Source: Candidatus Omnitrophota bacterium
Lineage (GTDB): Bacteria; Omnitrophota; Gorgyraeia; Gygaellales; Profunditerraquicolaceae
Direction of reading: 5' to 3'
Assembly (NCBI GenBank): GCA_017995695.1
Contig: JAGOIJ010000065.1
Coordinates: forward strand, 1-8,625
DNA: 8,625 bases
The translations under genes and the position numbers were made by a program. Under the pieces are notes generated by a model. The model had not been told where the DNA came from. It was given only the letters and a program-made list of their open reading frames with translations, and ran no database searches. This document shows, piece after piece, positions 1-6,369 of the stretch. Numbering within the stretch: position 1 is the first letter of the stretch; each line of letters begins with the position of its first letter.

Positions 1-2
1 AG

Positions 3-1124
3 AAGAATAGTTTGGTATTTACGATCAATATTAAAGATGCGGTTGCGCATGCAACGATTATCTTTATTGCTGTGGGCACCCCTTCGTTGAGCAATGGAGA
101 AGCGGATTTAACGGGCATAGAAAATGTAGCTGCTAATATCGCCAAGAGTATGACTGGCTATCGTTTGATAGTGGAGAAATCAACCGTTCCCGTTGAAACG
201 GGCAATTGGGTTAAGCAAACTATCGAGACATATGTAAAACATAAAATATCTTTTGATGTGGCTTCGAATCCTGAATTCCTGCGCGAAGGCCAGGCGATCA
301 ATGATTTTATGCATCCGGATAGGATCGTTGTCGGGGTGGAATCAAAGGCCGCTCGGGCATTATTAGTTGAGCTGTATGCGCCCTTACGCGCCCCGATCGT
401 GGTCACGGATATTAAATCAGCGGAGCTCATTAAGCATGCCTCGAATGCTTTTCTCGCTACCAAGATATCATTTATTAATGCAGTTTCGCGGGTATGCGAA
501 AAGTCAGGCGCAGATATAGTTGAGGTAGCTGAAGGTATGGGGTTTGATAAAAGGATCAGCACAAGTTTTCTGAATGCGGGCCTTGGATATGGCGGCTCCT
601 GTTTTCCAAAAGACCTGGATGCGTTCATCACTATTTCGGAAAAATTAGGGTATGATTTTGAATTGCTCAAGGCAGTAAGAAAGATCAATCAGCAGCAGAG
701 ACAATTCTTTCTTGAAAAGGTAAAAAAGGCGCTTTGGATTATTAAGGGCAAGACTATCGGAGTGCTCGGTCTGTCATTCAAGCCTAACACCGATGATATG
801 CGCAATGCCCCGGCGGTAGATATTATTCAATCGTTGCAGGCTGAAGGGGCCAAGCTAAAGGCCTATGACCCGTGTGCGATGCCCAAGGCTAAAGGTTTAT
901 TGCGGGGTGTGCGATTTGTTAAGGATGCATACGAGGCTTGCCGGGAGAGCGACTGTCTACTTATTATTACCGAATGGCCGGAATTTAAAGAGCTTGATTT
1001 CCAGAAAATTAAGAGTTTGCTCACTCGGCCCCTCATTATTGATGGTCGAAACATGTATGAGCCAAAACGCATGCAAAAATTAGGCTTTTCGTATATTTGC
1101 ATAGGAAGATCTAGCCGTGGATAG
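3..1124 (+). CDS. ugd: UDP-glucose 6-dehydrogenase, 5'-truncated by the window edge
   Basis: Oxidises UDP-glucose to UDP-glucuronate with two NAD+ in the cytoplasm (UDPGDH/MviM-independent Ugd family). The frame is open to the left edge, so the true start lies outside; about 70 N-terminal residues, including the Rossmann GxGxxG, are missing compared with the usual 435-450 residues. Numbering from the TTG at 12, visible signatures are IFIAVGTPS (about 17-25), the substrate-binding stretch ASNPEFLREG (84-93), the catalytic Cys197 in GYGGSCFPKD (192-201), and the C-terminal domain motif GVLGLSFKPNTDD (250-262). These match Ugd better than the GDP-mannose or UDP-GlcNAc dehydrogenase branches. The gene ends 8 bp inside the next dehydrogenase gene, so the two are probably cotranslated. 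Its product is the substrate of the decarboxylase two genes downstream. Confidence 0.93.
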   Translation, partial: KNSLVFTINIKDAVAHATIIFIAVGTPSLSNGEADLTGIENVAANIAKSMTGYRLIVEKSTVPVETGNWVKQTIETYVKHKISFDVASNPEFLREGQAINDFMHPDRIVVGVESKAARALLVELYAPLRAPIVVTDIKSAELIKHASNAFLATKISFINAVSRVCEKSGADIVEVAEGMGFDKRISTSFLNAGLGYGGSCFPKDLDAFITISEKLGYDFELLKAVRKINQQQRQFFLEKVKKALWIIKGKTIGVLGLSFKPNTDDMRNAPAVDIIQSLQAEGAKLKAYDPCAMPKAKGLLRGVRFVKDAYEACRESDCLLIITEWPEFKELDFQKIKSLLTRPLIIDGRNMYEPKRMQKLGFSYICIGRSSRG

Positions 1125-2427
1125 AACTGTCGAAACTCTCAGGAAGAACATTGATAGTAAGCAGGTTACGATTGCCGTGGTTGGCTTAGGATATGTAGGC
1201 TTGCCATTAGCCATTGCTTTTGTAAAAAAAGGATGCAAGGTTGTTGGTGTTGAGGTTGATAATGATAGGCTCAAGCGTCTGAAGAAGAAGGTTTCTTATA
1301 TTACTGATGTGACAAATAAGGAGCTGCGCGCTGTTGTTGGCTCCCGCCGTTTTTTTGTTACAGGAGATTTTGGCGTTTTACGCCAAAGCGATGTTGTTAT
1401 TATTTGCGTTCCCACGCCTCTTAAAAGAAAGTATCATCCGGACATCTCCTTTATAAAGAAAGCGGTGCAGCAGATCGGGAAAAACTTAAAACAGAAAGCG
1501 CTGATTATCCTTGAGAGCACGACGTATCCTGGCACGACCGAAGAGGTTATCCTGCCGCTTTTAAGCAAGCTTTCCCTTGAGCACGGCAAAGATTTTTATC
1601 TGGCATTTTCTCCCGAGCGTATTGATCCGGGCAATAAAGATTTTCCGGTGCATAAAATCCCGAAAGTGGTCGGCGGCATTAATCGCGACGCAACAATACT
1701 GGCTCAAGCGGTGTATCAACTCATCATTAATCAGGTTGTCCCTGTTTCTTCGGCGCGGGTTGCGGAAGCAGTCAAATTATTAGAAAACACCTTTCGTTTA
1801 ATTAATATCGGCCTGATTGATGAAATGGCAATGATGGCCCACAAGATGAAGATTGATATCTGGGAAGTGATCGCAGCGGCAAAAACAAAACCATTCGGAT
1901 TCATGCCGTTTTATCCCGGCCCTGGCGTTGGCGGTCATTGTATCCCGAAGGACCCTTTATATCTTTATTGGAAGGCAAAACATTTTGGTTTTCGTTCCCG
2001 CTTCATCAAATTAGCTTCCGATATGATTAACGTTATGCCTGGCTATATCGTGCAGAGGGTTGAAGAGGTATTAAAAAGCAAGGGTAAGAAACTTGCGAAC
2101 AGTAAGTTGTTGGTGTTGGGGGTTACGTATAAAAAAGACATAAAAGATTTGCGTAAATCTCCCAGCATCGATGTTATTTCTATTTTGCAGCAGCGTGGCG
2201 TCCGTGTTAGTTTCCATGACCCCTTGATTCCTTTTTTAAAATTGAATGGGTTGCACCTTGAGTCAGTGCGTTTGACTCAAGATGTTATTAAGCGTTTCGA
2301 TGCGGTTATTATTGGCACGGACCATTCGCATGTTGATTATGCCTTACTTAAGAAACATGCTGCGTTTATCTTTGATGCGCGTAATGTGTTCCATGGTTGT
2401 CAAGAGCAACATATCCACGTGCTCTAA
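1117..2427 (+). CDS. wbpA: UDP-N-acetyl-D-glucosamine (or -mannosamine) 6-dehydrogenase, WbpA/TviB/WecC family
   Basis: A second, distinct nucleotide-sugar dehydrogenase of 436 residues, full length for the family. It carries the N-terminal NAD-binding motif GLGYVGLPLA (23-32), ESTTYPGTTEE (133-143), FSPERIDPGN (164-173), the catalytic Cys275 in GPGVGGHCIPKDP (268-280), and the C-terminal motif LGVTYKKDIKDLRKSP (334-349). STTYPGTTEE together with SPERxDPGN is typical of WbpA-like enzymes that convert UDP-GlcNAc to UDP-GlcNAcA; UDP-ManNAc or UDP-GalNAc as substrate cannot be excluded from sequence. The start is GTG at 1117: AGGAAG at 1103-1108 sits 8 nt upstream, and this start puts the conserved glycine motif at the expected distance. 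It overlaps the preceding gene by 8 bp, consistent with translational coupling. Its product would be an uronic-acid donor for O-antigen, capsule or protein glycan. Confidence 0.85.
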   Translation: MDRTVETLRKNIDSKQVTIAVVGLGYVGLPLAIAFVKKGCKVVGVEVDNDRLKRLKKKVSYITDVTNKELRAVVGSRRFFVTGDFGVLRQSDVVIICVPTPLKRKYHPDISFIKKAVQQIGKNLKQKALIILESTTYPGTTEEVILPLLSKLSLEHGKDFYLAFSPERIDPGNKDFPVHKIPKVVGGINRDATILAQAVYQLIINQVVPVSSARVAEAVKLLENTFRLINIGLIDEMAMMAHKMKIDIWEVIAAAKTKPFGFMPFYPGPGVGGHCIPKDPLYLYWKAKHFGFRSRFIKLASDMINVMPGYIVQRVEEVLKSKGKKLANSKLLVLGVTYKKDIKDLRKSPSIDVISILQQRGVRVSFHDPLIPFLKLNGLHLESVRLTQDVIKRFDAVIIGTDHSHVDYALLKKHAAFIFDARNVFHGCQEQHIHVL

Positions 2428-2443
2428 AGGATATGATAACGAC

Positions 2444-3385
2444 ATGAAAAAAAATAAGCACGCAGTGGTAACAGGAGGAGCAGGATTCATCGGATCACAT
2501 CTTTGTGAGCGCTTACTTAAGGAAGGATTTAGGGTTACCTGTTTAGATAATTTGATTACTGGAAAAAAGGAAAATATCCACGCAATCCTTGGCCACAAAA
2601 ACTTTCGCTTCATCCATCATAACGTTGCTACCTATATCAGCGTGACGGGCGCGGTAGATTATGTTTTACATTTTGCTTCTCCAGCCTCACCTGAAGATTA
2701 TTTAAAATTTCCCATTCAAACCTTAAAAGTTGGTTCTTTGGGCACGCATAACGCACTTGGTTTAGCTAAGGCGAAAAAAGCAAAATTTTTGCTGGCTTCG
2801 ACATCTGAAGTCTATGGCGATCCGCAAGTCCATCCGCAACCAGAAACTTACTGGGGGCACGTCAATTCGGTTGGCTTCAGAGGCTGTTATGATGAGGCTA
2901 AGCGTTTTGCTGAAGCCATGACTATGGCCTATCATCGCGTGCATAAAATCGATACGCGCATCATCCGCATTTTTAACACCTATGGCCCGCGCATGCGCAT
3001 GCAAGATGGAAGGGTGGTGCCTAATTTTGTGTTTCAGGCTTTGCACAATAAACCGATGACCGTATATGGCAATGGTTCGCAAACGCGCTCTTTTTGTTAT
3101 GTTACGGACTTGATTGAAGGCATTGTAAGGGTGATGCGGGCGCGTGAAAACAACCCGATCAATCTTGGCAATCCTTGTGAGTTTTCGATTTTAGAGTTAG
3201 CAAAGCACATCATTGCGCTCACTCAAACAAAAAGCAAAATTATCTTTAAGCCCCTACCTCAAGACGACCCTCGGCAACGCAAGCCTGATATTACCAAAGC
3301 TAAACGGTTGCTTTCCTGGCAGCCAGTTGTTCAGCTTAAGCAAGGCCTTACCAGCACCATTGAATGGTTTAGAAATAATCCGTAG
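2444..3385 (+). CDS. uxs: UDP-glucuronate decarboxylase (UDP-xylose synthase), extended SDR family
   Basis: Decarboxylates UDP-glucuronate to UDP-xylose using tightly bound NAD+. The 313-residue protein has the Rossmann motif TGGAGFIG (10-17), the family-specific FASPASPEDY (78-86) and PIQTLKVGS (90-98), LASTSEVYGDP (117-127) holding the catalytic Ser/Thr and Glu, and YDEAKR (149-154) supplying Tyr149 and Lys153 of YxxxK. Downstream are RIFNTYGPRM (175-184) and YGNGSQTRSF (208-217), also characteristic of the UXS branch. The open frame extends upstream to 2282 inside the previous gene, but the ATG at 2444 is the credible start: it follows that gene's stop by 16 bp, has AAAGGA at 2426-2431, and places the glycine motif at residue 11 as in relatives. 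Operonic with the UDP-glucose dehydrogenase that makes its substrate. Confidence 0.92.
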   Translation: MKKNKHAVVTGGAGFIGSHLCERLLKEGFRVTCLDNLITGKKENIHAILGHKNFRFIHHNVATYISVTGAVDYVLHFASPASPEDYLKFPIQTLKVGSLGTHNALGLAKAKKAKFLLASTSEVYGDPQVHPQPETYWGHVNSVGFRGCYDEAKRFAEAMTMAYHRVHKIDTRIIRIFNTYGPRMRMQDGRVVPNFVFQALHNKPMTVYGNGSQTRSFCYVTDLIEGIVRVMRARENNPINLGNPCEFSILELAKHIIALTQTKSKIIFKPLPQDDPRQRKPDITKAKRLLSWQPVVQLKQGLTSTIEWFRNNP

Positions 3386-3393
3386 ATTTGCAG

Positions 3394-3444
3394 CGTGCAT
3401 CACTTAACCTATTCATAATAAACAGGTTGCACGACATTGTTTTT
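3394..3444 (+). terminator. Weak candidate terminator after the sugar operon
   Basis: CGTGC (3394-3398) pairs with GCACG (3429-3433), and AACCT (3406-3410) pairs with AGGTT (3424-3428). The 5' arm has a 7-nt bulge and the loop is 13 nt. Five T residues follow at 3440-3444. The bulge and large loop make it a poor intrinsic terminator, and the stronger hairpin at 3535-3608 may be the real operon end. Confidence 0.3.
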
Positions 3445-3471
3445 GACTCCCTTTTATGGTATACTTACTAT
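3437..3471 (+). promoter_or_regulatory. Candidate sigma-70 promoter for a short transcript
   Basis: Two registers each have 17-bp spacing: TTGACT (3443-3448) with TACTAT (3466-3471), and TTGTTT (3437-3442) with TATACT (3460-3465). Either would start transcription near 3472-3479, in a region with no gene, about 130 nt before the U-run of the 3535-3608 hairpin. Promoter calls by eye in AT-rich DNA are uncertain. Confidence 0.4.
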
Positions 3472-3475
3472 TAGG

Positions 3476-3608
3476 AACGGAAGGGCTGTGGATAGGGAGT
3501 AACAAAAAGTCATTATATCCTATATTGTTAAGATAAATAACCTATTCTCAGCCTTTGAAAACAAAGGTGGGCTCACTCTGTGAGCAGTAAGAGAATAGGT
3601 TATTTTTT
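3476..3608 (+). ncRNA. Candidate small structured RNA, family not recognised
   Basis: This stretch of about 130 nt lies between a plausible promoter (3437-3471) and a U-run-terminated structured region. It contains no credible reading frame. Its 5' part can form a small hairpin, GGATA (3490-3494) with TATCC (3516-3520). Its 3' half forms a three-way junction: a perfect 15-bp closing stem, with two perfect 6-bp hairpins inside. It does not match what I know of 6S, SRP, tmRNA, RNase P or c-di-GMP riboswitch consensus. Alternatives are that it is only the 3' UTR and terminator of the sugar operon, or a small repeat-derived palindrome. Conservation of the pairing in relatives would settle it. Confidence 0.35.
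3535..3608 (+). terminator. Branched (three-way junction) terminator-like hairpin
   Basis: AAATAACCTATTCTC (3535-3549) is the exact reverse complement of 3591-3605, giving a perfect 15-bp stem that runs into six T residues (3603-3608). The interior is not a simple loop: it holds CCTTTG-AAAA-CAAAGG (3552-3567) and GCTCAC-TCT-GTGAGC (3571-3585), both perfect 6-bp hairpins, separated by TGG and followed by AGTAA. It probably terminates transcription from the sugar operon, from the candidate promoter at 3437-3471, or both. The nested design is unusual for a plain terminator. Confidence 0.6.
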
Positions 3609-3667
3609 GACCAAAAAAGATAAATGTGCGTAACTAATTGAAGCGCCATAACTTTTTCTAATAGTTC

Positions 3668-3696
3668 TTGACAAAGCAGAAAGGAGGTGCTATAAA
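3668..3696 (+). promoter_or_regulatory. Strong sigma-70-type promoter for the pilin gene
   Basis: TTGACA (3668-3673), a 17-bp spacer, then TATAAA (3691-3696): a perfect -35 box and a five-of-six -10 box at optimal spacing. The predicted start is near 3703-3704, giving a leader of about 139 nt before the pilin ATG at 3842. AT-rich DNA upstream could act as an UP element. The spacer also contains AAGGAGGTG (3682-3689 and the preceding A), a near-perfect anti-16S complement, which is discussed as a finding. Confidence 0.75.
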
Positions 3697-3730
3697 AATA
3701 TCGATGCAAATAAGGGGACGTGCGCTTGGT

Positions 3731-3798
3731 ATAATTAGAAACTACCTTTAGGAAGAGTTAGTACTAATTATCAATTGATCCAGCGAGGGTTTCTAATT
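3731..3798 (+). promoter_or_regulatory. Structured pilin leader with two competing stems
   Basis: AATTAGAAAC (3733-3742) is exactly complementary to GTTTCTAATT (3789-3798), a 10-bp stem. The same 5' arm, as ATAATTAG (3731-3738), is also exactly complementary to CTAATTAT (3764-3771), an 8-bp stem, so the two folds exclude each other. Between them are two 10-bp palindromes, TTAGTACTAA (3758-3767) and ATCAATTGAT (3770-3779), which could instead be DNA operators. No U-run follows, so control of translation or RNA stability is likelier than attenuation. No known riboswitch consensus was recognised. Confidence 0.4.
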
Positions 3799-3841
3799 GC
3801 GAGCGTAATGTTAATTTGACCTTAGAGGGGAGGTAAGCAAG

Positions 3842-4243
3842 ATGAGAGGAAACAGAGGTTTTACGTTGGTTGAAATCATGATCGTTGTGGCTATTATCGC
3901 GTTGTTGGCCGCTATCGCTATACCCAACTTGTTACGCGCTCGTTTTAACGCCGCCCAGGCTAATGCCCAGGCAACGTTAAGAACAATTTCCACGGGTTGC
4001 GAAAGCTATGCTGCAGCCAATGATGGTAACTATCCTGCTGCCTTTGCGGATTTGTTGGATACGTCCGCCGGCCCTGCGTACATTACCCGCGACTATGAAG
4101 GCGATTCGCCTATTCAAGGGTATACGTATGCATGCGGTACGATTGGTTCGGATGGTTATGATTGTACGGCTACACCCGATGGTACGCTGACAGGTGCCAA
4201 TACCTACCAGATTACCACAGGAGGTGTGTTGTCAACGCAGTAA
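3842..4243 (+). CDS. Type IV pilin / type II major pseudopilin (prepilin)
   Basis: A 133-residue prepilin with a class III signal: a short basic leader MRGNRG, a predicted prepilin-peptidase cut after Gly6, mature Phe1, and the conserved Glu at mature +5 (Glu11). The hydrophobic helix covers about residues 7-31 with Pro28 at mature position 22, as in standard pilins. The globular part is short (mature 127 residues) and has Cys53, Cys98 and Cys108; Cys98 and Cys108 are spaced C-x9-C and may form a disulfide loop. The start is ATG at 3842, with GGAGGT (3829-3834) 7 nt upstream. It has its own strong promoter and a strong terminator just after the stop, so it is probably a highly expressed single-gene unit, as expected of a fibre's main subunit. 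GspG-like pseudopilin and PilA-like pilin cannot be told apart here. Confidence 0.9.
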   Translation: MRGNRGFTLVEIMIVVAIIALLAAIAIPNLLRARFNAAQANAQATLRTISTGCESYAAANDGNYPAAFADLLDTSAGPAYITRDYEGDSPIQGYTYACGTIGSDGYDCTATPDGTLTGANTYQITTGGVLSTQ

Positions 4244-4265
4244 GGGTTTTTTTGAAGGGTTAGTG

Positions 4266-4299
4266 AAATGGGCAAAGAGCAATCTTTGCCCATTTTTTT
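4266..4299 (+). terminator. Strong intrinsic terminator after the pilin gene
   Basis: A perfect 12-bp stem, AAATGGGCAAAG (4266-4277) with its complement at 4284-4295, a 6-nt loop and a seven-T run (4293-4299). It lies 22 bp after the pilin stop and only 3 nt before the next gene's ATG. Confidence 0.9.
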
Positions 4300-4302
4300 A
4301 TT

Positions 4303-6285
4303 ATGAAGAAAACAAACACTCTTCTTTTAATTTTCTTCCTTTTTGTTCTTGTTTATATCGTATATGCTCCTTCCCTTGAAAACAGTTTTGTGAATTGGGA
4401 TGATTTTGCCTATGTCGTAGATAACCCCACGATTAAGTCCTTAACCCTGAAGACCGTCAAAACTATCTTTACCTCATTCTCCTTGAGCAGTTATCAACCG
4501 TTTGTTTTGCTTTCTTTTGCTGCAGATTACTATTTTTTTAAACTCAACCCGCTCGGGTATCATCTTATTAATCTTGTCTTGCACTTGTGTAATGTTATTT
4601 TAGTTTTTTTTCTAATTCTTCGCTTATCGCATAAAGCTCCGGTTGCTTTATTGGTTGCATGTCTTTTTGGTATCCATCCCATTCATGTGGAATCAATTGC
4701 CTGGATTAGTCAGCGTAAGGATGTGCTGTACGCGTTCTTTTTTCTCGGCTCTCTAATCAGCTATCTTGCGTTTCTTGGCAACGGGCGTTGGCGTTGGTTA
4801 TATTATGTTGTATCATTAGTATTGTTTGTGTTTTCTTTTTTTTCTAAAGGAATGGCGCTTGCGCTTCCGTTTGTGCTCATATTGATTGACGTTCTTTTGG
4901 GTCGAACAATGAATAGGCGTTTGTGGTTTGAAAAACTGCCGTTTTTCTTACTGTTAGGCATTCTGTTTTTGGTTACGGTTACCGCGCATTATCACGGCGG
5001 GGGGCTGTATACGACGAATAAGGATCTGGCAATGTGGCACAGCAAAGTTGCTATTGCCATGTACGCTATTATGTTTTATTTAGGGAAGCTGCTAATTCCT
5101 TTTGGCTTGAGTGCCATGTATCCATCTCCCGAGCCTGCGCAGATTATTATTGCTATATTTTTGTTTGTTTTGCTGGTGGTATTGACGGCCTTTGTGATGC
5201 TGGTGTGGAAACAGCAACGCAGAAGGTTGATATTTGGTGTTGCTTTCTTTGCGATTATGTTGCTGCCTGCGTTGCAATTGGTGCAAGTGGGCGTTTCCTA
5301 TGTTGCAGACCGCTATGTATATGTCGCTTCGATCGGCATCTATTTTTTGTTTAGCCTTTCACTGTATTGGTGTTATACAAAGATTAAAAAGAAAGGGATA
5401 CGCAAGTTCTTGTTTGCAAGTTTTGCGCTTTACGTATTTTTGCTTTGTTTTATTAGTTATCAGCGTATTAAGGTATGGCAGGATAGTATTTCGCTGTGGA
5501 CTGATGTAATTCAGAAATATCCGAACAGCCTTGCCTTTAATAATCGTTGCGCTGCTTTTAGCAAAATAGCTGATTATGATGCGGCGATCAAGGATTGCAC
5601 TTGGTCAATAAGAAGTCATCCACGAAACCATTCAGCATTTATTAACCGCGGACTTGCGTATCAGGCAAAAGGTAATTTTAAGCAGGCCCTGGCTGATTAT
5701 ACGCAGGCGATTGCTATTAATCCGGATTCGGCTGAAGGGTACTATAACCAGGGAGTTGTTTTGTATATGCAGGAGAAATTTGAGGATGCCCTGAAGAGTT
5801 TTAATAATGCCGTTGAACGCAACGTGAATTTTGCTCAAGCGTATAATGGCCGGGGTGCGATATTTATGCGGCTGGGCGATTTTAATGAGGCGATTGCTAA
5901 TTATCGCCAGGCCATTGCTCTTGAGCCAGGTCTTGAGCTGGCGTATGTTAACCTTGGGATAGCATTGCAAAAAAAAGGAGATATTGCTGAAGCTTTGCTT
6001 GAGTATGAAAAGGCGATACTTGTATCACCTAATCTTGTTCAGGCTTATTATAACCGAGGGTTGGCTTATCAAGCCTCGGGAAATCTTCTTGCGGCTCTTT
6101 CAAATTTTTCCAAGGCGATAGAGATTAACCATTTTTCAGTGAATTCGTATAGAGCCAGGGCGGATATTTATTTGCAATTAAAAGAATTAAAGAAAAGTTG
6201 GGCTGATGTTGAAAAGCTACAATCATTCGGCGCGCGCATCGATCCTGCGTTCCTTGAGCGTTTACAAAATGCTTCAGGTGTATGA
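4303..6285 (+). CDS. TMTC-like GT-C membrane protein with C-terminal TPR repeats
   Basis: A 660-residue protein with about 11-13 membrane segments in residues 1-386, then about six to seven tetratricopeptide repeats (roughly 409-640; clear units near 443-476, 477-510, 511-544, 545-578, 579-612). The first extracytoplasmic loop has NWDDFAYVVDNP (31-42), an acidic pair where GT-C enzymes of the PMT/TMTC class carry a catalytic Asp/Glu, followed by HPIHVES (125-131), QRKD (137-140) and ADRYVY (335-340). This layout resembles eukaryotic TMTC O-mannosyltransferases and many unstudied bacterial TPR membrane proteins. A lipid-linked-sugar glycosyltransferase acting in the periplasm is the best guess; substrate and activity are inference. 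The TPRs may hold the acceptor protein. The ATG at 4303 has no Shine-Dalgarno and abuts the terminator T-run; no better start is visible, since TM1 begins at once. It sits between two pilin genes. Confidence 0.8.
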   Translation: MKKTNTLLLIFFLFVLVYIVYAPSLENSFVNWDDFAYVVDNPTIKSLTLKTVKTIFTSFSLSSYQPFVLLSFAADYYFFKLNPLGYHLINLVLHLCNVILVFFLILRLSHKAPVALLVACLFGIHPIHVESIAWISQRKDVLYAFFFLGSLISYLAFLGNGRWRWLYYVVSLVLFVFSFFSKGMALALPFVLILIDVLLGRTMNRRLWFEKLPFFLLLGILFLVTVTAHYHGGGLYTTNKDLAMWHSKVAIAMYAIMFYLGKLLIPFGLSAMYPSPEPAQIIIAIFLFVLLVVLTAFVMLVWKQQRRRLIFGVAFFAIMLLPALQLVQVGVSYVADRYVYVASIGIYFLFSLSLYWCYTKIKKKGIRKFLFASFALYVFLLCFISYQRIKVWQDSISLWTDVIQKYPNSLAFNNRCAAFSKIADYDAAIKDCTWSIRSHPRNHSAFINRGLAYQAKGNFKQALADYTQAIAINPDSAEGYYNQGVVLYMQEKFEDALKSFNNAVERNVNFAQAYNGRGAIFMRLGDFNEAIANYRQAIALEPGLELAYVNLGIALQKKGDIAEALLEYEKAILVSPNLVQAYYNRGLAYQASGNLLAALSNFSKAIEINHFSVNSYRARADIYLQLKELKKSWADVEKLQSFGARIDPAFLERLQNASGV

Positions 6286-6300
6286 TTTTCAATTTTTTTC

Positions 6301-6328
6301 TTGCGCAAAATTATTTTTGTGTTAAGAT
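6301..6328 (+). promoter_or_regulatory. Candidate promoter for the minor pilin cluster
   Basis: TTGCGC (6301-6306), 16 bp, TAAGAT (6323-6328), giving a start near 6335 and a leader of about 35 nt before the ATG at 6370. The boxes are only partial matches. The 84-bp gap to the preceding gene shows no terminator hairpin, so readthrough is also possible. Confidence 0.35.
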
Positions 6329-6369
6329 GATTACAACTATCAGTAAAATCAACTAGTTGAGAAGAAAGA

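Noticed and set aside
158..688. Antisense open frame of 176 codons opposite the UDP-glucose dehydrogenase
   Set aside because: It is a mirror of a strongly conserved gene, has no recognisable domain, and no regulatory signals.
2282..2443. N-terminal extension of the UDP-xylose synthase into the preceding gene
   Set aside because: The extra 54 residues are another-frame reading of the dehydrogenase gene; the family starts just before the glycine motif, as given by the ATG at 2444.
3535..3605. Integron attC site, because of the long imperfect palindrome with inner arms
   Set aside because: The ends do not fit the RYYYAAC...GTTRRRY core boxes, and no integrase or gene cassettes are present.
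3535..3605. MITE or insertion-sequence remnant with 15-bp inverted repeats
   Set aside because: No flanking target duplication is apparent, the interior is made of its own perfect hairpins, and a U-run follows, which fits RNA function better; genome-wide copy number was not testable.
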